This document shows positions 1 to 5,290 of a stretch of 7,124 bases of DNA, piece by piece. Source of the DNA: Caulobacteraceae bacterium (GTDB lineage Bacteria > Pseudomonadota > Alphaproteobacteria > Caulobacterales > Caulobacteraceae); assembly GCA_028291305.1 (NCBI GenBank), contig JAQGII010000255.1:1-7124 (forward strand), read 5' to 3'. The first letter of the stretch is position 1. Every line of letters starts with the position of its first letter. The notes below the pieces were generated by a model that saw nothing but the letters and a program-made list of their open reading frames with translations, made no database searches and was not told the origin of the DNA. The translations under genes were made by a program, and so were the position numbers.

Positions 1-391
1 TGAACAGGCCGAAGTCGAACACCCGGCCGTGCCAGATGAAGGTGACGATGCCGATCACCGGAATGGCGATCATCAGGGCGTAGAGCAGCATGTGCGCCGG
101 ATGGGACAGCCGGCGCGCGAACTCGCCCACGGCCGCAGGCAGGGCCGGCGGGGTGTTCATTCTGCGCCACCAGATGCGGCCGACCACCAGCGCCAGCACC
201 AGCAGCCCGACCATCGCATGGATGTTGATCCAGAAGGCCTGGGTGCTCCGCGGCCAGGAATCGTGCAGCAGCCCGAGGACGCTCACCGCCACGATCAGCG
301 CAGCCATGGACCAGTGCAGGGCGATCGCGCCCGGACCGTAGCGGCCGGCATCGGGCCGCAGGGATGATGGCGCCGGGTGGCCGGTGGTCAT
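1..391 (-). CDS. Cytochrome b561-type membrane protein (3' end cut off by window edge)
   Basis: The gene reads leftwards from an ATG at 391 and runs off the window, leaving 130 residues. Visible features fit the bacterial cytochrome b561 family of di-haem, four-helix membrane proteins, which pass electrons between quinol and periplasmic partners. His26 sits in an LHW motif at the start of helix 1 (about residues 23-42). His58 lies in NIHAMVG at the start of helix 2 (about 54-74). H97 and H100 lie in a SHPAHMLLY segment opening helix 3 (about 99-119). Its ATG overlaps the TGA of the upstream cytochrome c-type gene as ATGA, so the two are probably translationally coupled and work together. The family call rests on the His pattern and helix layout. 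Helix 4 and its His are outside the window, and the exact partner or substrate is inferred. Confidence 0.85.
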   Translation of the reverse strand, partial: MTTGHPAPSSLRPDAGRYGPGAIALHWSMAALIVAVSVLGLLHDSWPRSTQAFWINIHAMVGLLVLALVVGRIWWRRMNTPPALPAAVGEFARRLSHPAHMLLYALMIAIPVIGIVTFIWHGRVFDFGLF

Positions 392-876
392 TTGGAAGCC
401 TTGAAATCCTGGTCGGGATAGGACGACGCCTGGGGCGCGCGGATCACCACATAGGCGTGCTCCAGCGCAACGTGGCAGGTGTCGCAACTTTCGGTGAGCT
501 TGCCGTAGGCGGCGTCGAACTTGGCGGGGTCCTTCGCCTTGATGGCGGCGTCGAGCTCGTCGAGCGTGGGTATGACCCCGGCGGCGAACATGTCGGCCAG
601 CTTGATCTGGCGATAGACCGGAATGGTGCGGGCGACGCGGGTGAAGGCGTTGCGCAGTTCGCTCGATTCGTAGGTGAGGTAGGCCCAGTTGCGCTCTTTG
701 CCGGCGAGCCCCAGCTTGATGTGCCGCGACTGCACGCCCATGGTCATCAGGTCGGCGAGGCTGGGGTGGTAGTCGGGGACGGCGGCCGGCGGTGGAGCGT
801 CGGCGGACCGCGCCGGGACGGCCAGCAGGGCGCAGGTCAAGGCGATGGCGGCGATACCGGCCGGTTGTCTGAGCAT
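388..876 (-). CDS. Secreted c-type cytochrome, cytochrome c'-like
   Basis: This encodes 162 residues. A signal peptide covers about residues 1-24 (hydrophobic stretch from 7 to 20, cleavage near ARS-A), so the mature protein is periplasmic. The single haem-binding motif CDTCH is at residues 131-135, close to the C terminus, and what precedes it is helical and charged. That is the arrangement of the cytochrome c' four-helix-bundle family, where haem attaches to the last helix, unlike class I cytochromes c with an N-terminal CxxCH. The start at 876 is supported by a GGAGGG five bases upstream. It overlaps the b561-type gene by 4 bases, which suggests a small electron-transfer unit in which the b561 protein reduces this cytochrome. 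Cytochromes c' often bind gases such as NO or act in electron transfer; which applies here cannot be read from the sequence. Confidence 0.82.
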   Translation of the reverse strand: MLRQPAGIAAIALTCALLAVPARSADAPPPAAVPDYHPSLADLMTMGVQSRHIKLGLAGKERNWAYLTYESSELRNAFTRVARTIPVYRQIKLADMFAAGVIPTLDELDAAIKAKDPAKFDAAYGKLTESCDTCHVALEHAYVVIRAPQASSYPDQDFKASK

Positions 877-935
877 GGCGCCCTCCGTTCTCGATCAGCG
901 AGCTTCGCCGCCGGCGGGCATTTCGTCCAGTCGCC

Positions 936-945
936 TTGTGCACAA
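936..945. promoter_or_regulatory. Perfect 10-base palindrome between divergent genes (candidate operator)
   Basis: TTGTGCACAA is a perfect inverted repeat in the 150-base gap between the cytochrome gene (minus) and the transporter gene (plus). Both promoters must lie in or near this gap, so a regulator site is plausible. I cannot match it to a known operator, and a 10-base palindrome can occur by chance. Confidence 0.25.
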
Positions 946-1026
946 TCGTGCGCCAGGCGCCGTCTTGACCTTCGCCCCGTCGCGGCCCAGGGCTGGCGCC
1001 GGCATGCCGATCCGTCCGACCGCCCC

Positions 1027-2286
1027 ATGACGCCCCCGACGGCGCTATACCTGACCTGGGCGATCGCGGCCCTGGCGACGGCGGGCGTGATCGTGCGGCC
1101 GTGGCGCATCGCCGAGGCGGTGTGGGCGGTGGCGGGCGCCGGCCTGCTGGTGGCGCTGGGGCTGGTGCCCGCGCGCGAGGCGCTGGGCGCCATCCTGCAC
1201 GGGCAGGACGTCTATCTGTTCCTGATCGGGATGATGCTGCTGGCCGAGATCGCCCGGCGCGAAGGCCTGTTCGACGTCGCGGCCGCCTTCGCCGTGAACC
1301 GCTCCGGCGGCTCGCCCCGCCGGCTGCTGCTGCTGGTCTATGCGGTGGGGGTGGCGGTCACCGTCTTCCTGTCCAACGACGCCACCGCCGTGGTGCTGAC
1401 GCCGGCGGTCTACGCCGCCGCGCGCAAGGCCCGCACGGACCCGCTGCCGCACCTGGTCGCCTGCGCCCTGGTGGCCAACGCGGCCAGCTTCGTCCTGCCG
1501 ATCTCCAATCCCGCCAACCTGGTGCTCTACGGCGGGCGCACGCCGCCGCTCGGGGCCTGGCTGGCCAGCTTCGCCCTGCCGTCCCTGGTCGCGGTGGTCG
1601 CCACCTACCTTGCTCTGCGCTGGGCCGAGCGCTCGCGGCTGGATGGGCTCTGCGAGCGCGACGTGCCCCAGCCGGCGCTGGGCGCGGGCGCGGTGACGGC
1701 GCTGGCGGGACTGGGCGTCACCGCCCTGGTCCTGCTGGCCGCCTCCGCCTTCAACCTGCCCCTGGGCCTGCCCACCGCCGTCATGGGCGTCCTGACGGTG
1801 GCGGCCGTCCTGCTGCGTGAGCGGGCGACGCCGGTTCCCGTGCTGAGGGACGTGTCCTGGAGCGTGCTGCCCCTGGTGGCCGGCCTGTTCGTCCTGGTGC
1901 AGGCGCTGGACCGGACCGGGGTCGTCGCGGTCCTGGCCGCCGAGCTGGAGCGGGCGTCGCGGGCGTCCGCCGGCCTTGCCTCGGTCGGCGCGGGAGCCCT
2001 GCTGGCGCTGGCCTGCAACCTGATGAACAACCTGCCCGCCGGCATGATCGCCAGCGCCGCCGCCGCCCGCGCCCATCCGCCGGCCGGGGTGGTGGACGGA
2101 CTGCTGATCGGCGTGGACCTCGGCCCCAACCTGTCGGTGACCGGCTCCCTGGCCACCATCCTGTGGCTGACGGCGATTCGGCGCGAGGGCGGCGACGTCG
2201 GGTTCTGGCGTTTTCTCAGGACCGGCGCCGTCGTCGCGCCGCCCGCCCTGGCGCTGGCGCTCGGCGCGCGCCTGCTGCTGCACTAG
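1027..2286 (+). CDS. ArsB-family (ArsB/NhaD superfamily) inner-membrane transporter
   Basis: This encodes 419 residues, close to E. coli ArsB (429), and is almost entirely hydrophobic with about ten to twelve membrane spans. Family signatures are clear. FLSNDATAVVLTP has N117-D118, matching the FANDGAALILTP region of ArsB. MNNLPAG is at residues 333-339, matching MNNMP. DLGPNLSVTGSLAT is at residues 364-377, matching DLGPKITPIGSLAT. ArsB exports arsenite or antimonite, alone or with an ATPase. No arsR, arsC, arsA or arsenite-responsive gene is visible next to it, and the middle of the protein differs from classical ArsB, so the substrate is unproven. The ATG at 1027 is the first good start in frame. 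There is no convincing ribosome binding site upstream, so a leaderless transcript or weak initiation is possible. The gene is divergent from the cytochrome pair and stands alone. Confidence 0.85.
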   Translation: MTPPTALYLTWAIAALATAGVIVRPWRIAEAVWAVAGAGLLVALGLVPAREALGAILHGQDVYLFLIGMMLLAEIARREGLFDVAAAFAVNRSGGSPRRLLLLVYAVGVAVTVFLSNDATAVVLTPAVYAAARKARTDPLPHLVACALVANAASFVLPISNPANLVLYGGRTPPLGAWLASFALPSLVAVVATYLALRWAERSRLDGLCERDVPQPALGAGAVTALAGLGVTALVLLAASAFNLPLGLPTAVMGVLTVAAVLLRERATPVPVLRDVSWSVLPLVAGLFVLVQALDRTGVVAVLAAELERASRASAGLASVGAGALLALACNLMNNLPAGMIASAAAARAHPPAGVVDGLLIGVDLGPNLSVTGSLATILWLTAIRREGGDVGFWRFLRTGAVVAPPALALALGARLLLH

Positions 2287-2397
2287 CGCCCCGCGTCATC
2301 TCCAGAAGTCATGGAAAACGGCGGGTAGGGTGGGCGTCCTCCCGACGGCTCTCTATTGACCTTCTGAACGGGGAAGGACCTTTTATCGCCGATTTCC

Positions 2398-2410
2398 ATC
2401 ACACTGTGAT
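2398..2410. promoter_or_regulatory. Candidate MarR operator upstream of the small membrane protein gene
   Basis: ATCACACTGTGAT is a perfect inverted repeat (6+1+6). With the next three bases it reads ATCACACTGTGATATA, which matches the palindrome in the marR promoter (positions 5110-5125) at 14 of 16 positions. The right arm overlaps an extended -10 element, so a bound protein would block transcription. That the local MarR protein binds here is inferred from the shared sequence. Confidence 0.6.
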
Positions 2411-2415
2411 ATAGT
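2407..2415 (+). promoter_or_regulatory. Extended -10 promoter element (TGATATAGT) for the 42-residue protein gene
   Basis: TG-A-TATAGT has the extended -10 form TGnTATAAT with one mismatch, and there is no good -35 at the usual distance. A TTGACC at 2356-2361 could instead pair with TTTTAT at 2381-2386, but the 19-base spacing is long. With the extended -10, transcription would begin near 2422 and leave a leader of about 90 bases before the ATG at 2511. Confidence 0.45.
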
Positions 2416-2497
2416 ATGCAGGACTTTATGTATCTGCTCGCGCAGGTTTGATGGGCGACGAACGCTCACTAAACGAGCCCCGTGGCGACGCTCATCC

Positions 2498-2506
2498 AAG
2501 GAGGAA
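2498..2506 (+). promoter_or_regulatory. Very strong ribosome binding site deciding the start at 2511
   Basis: AAGGAGGAA is close to a full anti-Shine-Dalgarno match, with six bases between GGAGG and the ATG at 2511. An in-frame ATG also exists at 2451 but has nothing comparable upstream. This site is the best evidence that the short reading frame after it is a real gene. Confidence 0.85.
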
Positions 2507-2510
2507 TCCA

Positions 2511-2639
2511 ATGTATCGCCTTTCGTCCCATCATCGCTTCGGTCTGCAACAGAGGGCAGGGGACGGCGCTTTCCTGGCAGGCATCCTGCTTGTGCTGATT
2601 GCGGCCATCGCCATCAGCTTGGCCATGCCGTGGGATTGA
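2511..2639 (+). CDS. 42-residue single-pass membrane protein of unknown function
   Basis: This short protein begins MYRLSSHHRFGLQQR and ends SLAMPWD. Residues 1-16 are polar and basic (three Arg, two His), and residues 20-38 form one unbroken hydrophobic helix of Leu, Ile, Ala and Val. Only four residues follow, so the likely topology is N terminus in the cytoplasm with a near-absent tail outside. There is no Cys for a lipobox and no clear signal-peptidase site, so I read it as a membrane-anchored small protein. Support for reality is the near-perfect ribosome binding site and an upstream promoter with a MarR-type operator shared with the operon facing it. Its 3' end overlaps the 3' end of the clc gene by 26 bases on the opposite strand. 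I do not recognise the family. It could modulate a membrane partner such as the ClC protein, but that is speculation. Confidence 0.65.
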   Translation: MYRLSSHHRFGLQQRAGDGAFLAGILLVLIAAIAISLAMPWD

Positions 2640-4035
2640 CGTTGACGAGCCCTTCCTGAGGCTCCGAGGGCTCGATTGCGGCCGGTGCGCCGCCAGGGAC
2701 GGGCGGCAGCCAGCTGCGCGACAGCACATGATACAAGGGTTCGGGCATGAGCAGGCCGGCGGTCCATCGGGCGACCAGCGCGGTCAGCATCAAGGGCCCA
2801 ACCAGGCTCGGCTCTCGGGTCATCTCCATCAAGATCACGGCGCTGGTCAGCGGCGCCTGAACCACGCCGGACAGATAGCCGGCCATGCCGAGCACCACGG
2901 CGTTGCGGCCGCTGTGCACGAGACCGAGGTGGGCGAAGGCGGCGCCCAGGCCCGCGCCGGTGGCAAGCGAGGGCGCGAAGATCCCGCCAGGAACGCCGGA
3001 ACAGGCGGCGGCGAGACTCGCCACGAGCTTGGCGACGGCGAATCCCATACCGCCGCCCTGATCGTGGCTCAGCAGGTTTTTGGCCTCCGCATAGCCGGCG
3101 CCGAAGGTGAGGCCGCCCGAAGCGAGCGCTACGGCCGCTGCAACTACGCCGCACAGGACGGCGAACACGATCGGACGGGCCGCGCGCCAGCGGGCGACGG
3201 GATTGTCGACCGGGCCGATGACCAGCGCCAATCCCCGTGAGAACAGGCCACCGAGCAGGCCGCCACTGACGCCGATCAGGGGGGCTGAAAGCCAGGCGCC
3301 GGCCAAGGCCGGATCGCCTTGCAGGACTCCGAAATAGGCATAGTCGCCCTGGAGCGCATAGGAGGTGAAGCCAGCTACCACGACCACCAGAATGACGAAG
3401 TTGTTGGTGCGGCGCTCAAATCCGCGCGCCAGCTCTTCCACGGCGAACACGACCCCGGCGATGGGCGTATTGAACGCCGCCGAGACCCCGGCAGCGCCCC
3501 CGGCGATGATCACCGCCCGGCGCCCGGGACCGCCCGTGAGGCCGCGGCTTAAGGACCGCATGAGACCGGCGACGACCTGCACCGTGGGTCCTTCGCGGCC
3601 GATGGAGCCGCCGCAAAGCAAGAGCGCCGCTGACAGGACGATTTTCCAAAGACCGGTGCGCACAGTGACCCGTTGGCCGCCCCATCGTCCGCTCCAGCGA
3701 TGTTCGGCCGCCGCTATGACTTGGGGAATGCCGCTGCCCGCCGCTTCGGGCGCCACCCTACGGGTGATCCAAGTCACAAGGCCAAAGCCGACAGGCAACA
3801 ACAGCAGGGTGAGCAGGGGGGCGCGAGCGTACATCCTCACGTGTTCCGCCATGGCCATGTCGCATAGCTTGGCGAACAGGGCCGCGACCAGGCCGCCCAC
3901 CACGGCCACGGCGATCATGACGCCCATGCGCCAAGCGCGCCGCGCCTGAAGTCGACTGGCTTGCTGGCCTCGTTGCGTCCGGGGATCGAAGCGCCGCAGG
4001 CGCGCCGAAAACGCTCCGCGTATCGGACTTGTCAC
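2614..4035 (-). CDS. ClC-family chloride/proton antiporter
   Basis: From a GTG at 4035 this gives 473 residues, the same length as E. coli ClcA. All chloride-path signatures are present: GSGIP at 100-104, GREGP at 146-150 with gating Glu148, AAFNTPIAGVVFAVEEL at 186-202, GGIFAPS at 350-356 and a late PLY with Tyr435. Glu201 of the EEL motif corresponds to the internal proton glutamate (E203 in ClcA), and Glu148 to its E148, so an exchanger is more likely than a passive channel. The selectivity-loop Ser and Tyr argue for chloride rather than fluoride. There are no C-terminal CBS domains. The GTG overlaps the TGA of the upstream secreted-protein gene (GTGA), so translation is probably coupled; a start at the ATG at 3927 would remove 36 N-terminal residues. 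Such exchangers can serve in extreme acid resistance. It is the last gene of the marR operon. Confidence 0.92.
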   Translation of the reverse strand: MTSPIRGAFSARLRRFDPRTQRGQQASRLQARRAWRMGVMIAVAVVGGLVAALFAKLCDMAMAEHVRMYARAPLLTLLLLPVGFGLVTWITRRVAPEAAGSGIPQVIAAAEHRWSGRWGGQRVTVRTGLWKIVLSAALLLCGGSIGREGPTVQVVAGLMRSLSRGLTGGPGRRAVIIAGGAAGVSAAFNTPIAGVVFAVEELARGFERRTNNFVILVVVVAGFTSYALQGDYAYFGVLQGDPALAGAWLSAPLIGVSGGLLGGLFSRGLALVIGPVDNPVARWRAARPIVFAVLCGVVAAAVALASGGLTFGAGYAEAKNLLSHDQGGGMGFAVAKLVASLAAACSGVPGGIFAPSLATGAGLGAAFAHLGLVHSGRNAVVLGMAGYLSGVVQAPLTSAVILMEMTREPSLVGPLMLTALVARWTAGLLMPEPLYHVLSRSWLPPVPGGAPAAIEPSEPQEGLVNVNPTAWPS

Positions 4036-4589
4036 GAAGCCGACGGCGTCAGGCCGACCGTCAAAGACGCCTGATCCAGATTGCCTGCGACCGGCTTGCC
4101 GTCCAGGGTCTTGTCTTCGGAGTAGACGACGACCAGGTCGCCGCCAGCCGCCTTTCCGATCCAGGACGACGTGGTCAGCTGGTAGAGCGCGCCCGTCACC
4201 TTCTCCTGGGTCTTCAGCGGCTGCAGGGCCGGCGTCTGCCGGCCCGACCAAGCGGTGATCGCATCGACGATGGACGCGCCGGCGTTCGGGTCGTGGATGA
4301 TCGTCGCTGAGCAGACATGCGGGTTGGCGCCGCCCGGCGGATCGATCTCGATGTGTCTCTTGCCGCCAATCGGCAGCACCCAACCGTCCCGCCCATTCCT
4401 GAGACCGGCCGTCTTGGCGACGTCCTCAATCTTCGCGCCCGTGAGCAAAGGCATGCACACGTGCTTGACCACGGCCAGAGTGGCCGCTGCGCCCTTACCG
4501 TCGGGTATGGGTGCGGCTAGCGCCGCCCCCGAAGTGGCGACAGCGACGGCGAACGCGGCCAGGGCGGCCGCGTGAGACAGGGACATCAT
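4032..4589 (-). CDS. Secreted protein of unknown function in the marR-clc operon
   Basis: This encodes 185 residues. A clean signal peptide covers residues 1-25 (hydrophobic 7-24, cleavage at ALA-AP), so the mature protein of about 160 residues is periplasmic. It has exactly two cysteines, C45 in HVCMPL and C93 in PHVC, which could form a disulphide. The rest looks like a compact mixed fold with a hydrophobic strand (DLVVVYSE) near residues 150-158. I recognise no enzyme motif and cannot name a family. The start at 4589 has AGGAGG with five bases spacing; a second ATG immediately follows. It begins 25 bases after marR ends, and its TGA overlaps the clc GTG, so it is co-transcribed with both. 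Being fixed between a regulator and a ClC antiporter suggests a role in the same response, perhaps sensing or protecting at the outer face of the membrane. Confidence 0.8.
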   Translation of the reverse strand: MMSLSHAAALAAFAVAVATSGAALAAPIPDGKGAAATLAVVKHVCMPLLTGAKIEDVAKTAGLRNGRDGWVLPIGGKRHIEIDPPGGANPHVCSATIIHDPNAGASIVDAITAWSGRQTPALQPLKTQEKVTGALYQLTTSSWIGKAAGGDLVVVYSEDKTLDGKPVAGNLDQASLTVGLTPSAS

Positions 4590-4614
4590 GTTTTCCTCCT
4601 GGTTGTCCGCAGTG

Positions 4615-5067
4615 TCAGCCCTGCTCCCTGTCCGGGGCGGTCTGCTTGAGCCGCCGCAGGGAGCGGCTCAAGTGCGGCTCCTGCTTGAGCATTTCTGCGA
4701 GATGCTGCTCCGCCAGGTCCGCCAGCAGCATTCCTCCCGCGTCGGTCAAGGTGAGCACCACACTGCGTCGGTCGGTCGGGGAGGGATCGCGGTCCACCAA
4801 ACCGGCCTTTTCCAGGCGATTGACCATCTGGGTGGCCGCGTGCTGCTGAAGGAGCAGCTGCTCGGCCAGATCCTTCATGGTCATCGGATCTGGGCCACAT
4901 CCGATCGCCAACAGGGCCTGGTACTGCTGGGCAGTGATGCCGCCGCCGCGGCTGATCGCTTCGCTGGCGGCGAGGAAATGGCGCAAGGCGGAGCGGAATC
5001 CCGCCAGCCCCGCAAACCGCTCTGGATCGAATGGCAAACTGCGCTCCCAAGGATGCACGAACCCCAT
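4615..5067 (-). CDS. MarR-family transcriptional regulator
   Basis: This encodes 150 residues, the usual MarR length. The winged helix-turn-helix spans about residues 45-110. MTMKDLAEQLLLQQHAATQMV (62-82) holds the helix-turn-helix, NRLEKAGLVDR follows, and the wing carries SPTDRRSVVLTLTDAG (96-111) with the family's D-x-R type wing signature. N- and C-terminal helices supply the dimer interface. One cysteine, Cys57, is present, but not the N-terminal Cys typical of OhrR peroxide sensors. An in-frame TGA lies two codons upstream of the ATG at 5067, so this is the first possible start; the ribosome binding site is weak. It heads an operon with a secreted protein and a ClC antiporter, and an inverted repeat overlaps its -10, so self-repression is likely. 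The ligand is unknown. Confidence 0.93.
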   Translation of the reverse strand: MGFVHPWERSLPFDPERFAGLAGFRSALRHFLAASEAISRGGGITAQQYQALLAIGCGPDPMTMKDLAEQLLLQQHAATQMVNRLEKAGLVDRDPSPTDRRSVVLTLTDAGGMLLADLAEQHLAEMLKQEPHLSRSLRRLKQTAPDREQG

Positions 5068-5108
5068 CGTTCAGCCGCTTGCATATCATTTTCCAGGGCC
5101 TTTATTTG

Positions 5109-5123
5109 TATCACGCTATGATA
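5109..5123. promoter_or_regulatory. Candidate MarR operator in the marR promoter
   Basis: TATCA-CGCTA-TGATA is a perfect 5+5+5 inverted repeat, typical in size and AT-rich arms of MarR sites. It covers the -10 of the marR operon on the minus strand and the extended -10 facing iclR on the plus strand. The stretch 5110-5125 matches the palindrome region at 2398-2413 at 14 of 16 positions. A further half-site TATCA is at 5084-5088 in the marR leader. Binding by the local MarR is inferred from position and repetition. Confidence 0.7.
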
Positions 5124-5147
5124 TAAATCGCCCCATAGTATTGGCAA
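5118..5147 (-). promoter_or_regulatory. Promoter of the marR operon
   Basis: On the minus strand TTGCCA (5147-5142) is a good -35, with an 18-base spacer before TATCAT (5123-5118) as -10. Transcription would start near 5110, leaving about 40 bases of leader before the marR ATG. The operator overlaps the -10, a repressor arrangement. Confidence 0.55.
5119..5127 (+). promoter_or_regulatory. Possible extended -10 (TGATATAAA) directed towards iclR
   Basis: TG-A-TATAAA has the extended -10 form and sits in the same position relative to the palindrome as the element at 2407-2415. If used, it gives a leader of about 155 bases before the iclR ATG. There is no recognisable -35. It may be an accident of the AT-rich operator. 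Confidence 0.3.
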
Positions 5148-5290
5148 GGCGTCTGTGGTGGGCGCCCGTTCCCAACGCGGAGCTTGGATCGGCGGGCGAC
5201 CAGAGCCGGGCCAACCTCAACTTACGAGGGCTTTCGTCCGGCGGTGATGGCGGCTATTTCATAAAGGCGGGACTCACAAGCAGGTCGTCC

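Noticed and set aside
29..367. 112-residue plus-strand open frame
   Set aside because: His, Arg and Gln rich shadow of the cytochrome b561 gene on the other strand.
364..1026. Upstream extension of the ArsB-family frame to 640 residues
   Set aside because: This part runs antisense through the cytochrome gene, has the wrong composition for a membrane transporter and falls outside the family length; the ATG at 1027 fits.
1045..2283. 412-residue open frame on the minus strand
   Set aside because: Extremely rich in Gln, Gly, Arg and His, with no domain; it is the antisense shadow of the GC-rich transporter gene.
2328..2343. Hairpin GGGTGG-GCGT-CCTCCC after the transporter gene as a terminator
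   Set aside because: The stem has a T-T mismatch and no T-run follows.
2454..2494. Direct repeat GGCGACG and alternative GCTC/GAGC pairings in the leader of the 42-residue gene, possible attenuator or riboswitch
   Set aside because: Stems are only four pairs and match no known riboswitch; such short repeats are expected by chance.
2647..2673. Hairpin GAGCCCT...AGGGCTC as a terminator for the small membrane protein gene
   Set aside because: A 7-base stem with a 13-base loop but no T-run follows, and it lies inside the clc coding sequence where the codons for repeated Glu-Pro explain it.
4036..4383. N-terminal extension of the ClC frame
   Set aside because: It overlaps the secreted-protein gene out of frame and is Arg and Gly rich; the GTG at 4035 gives the family length and a normal coupling overlap.
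4877..5290. N-terminal extension of the IclR frame
   Set aside because: It reads antisense through marR and the marR promoter, and the IclR domain starts just after the ATG at 5291.
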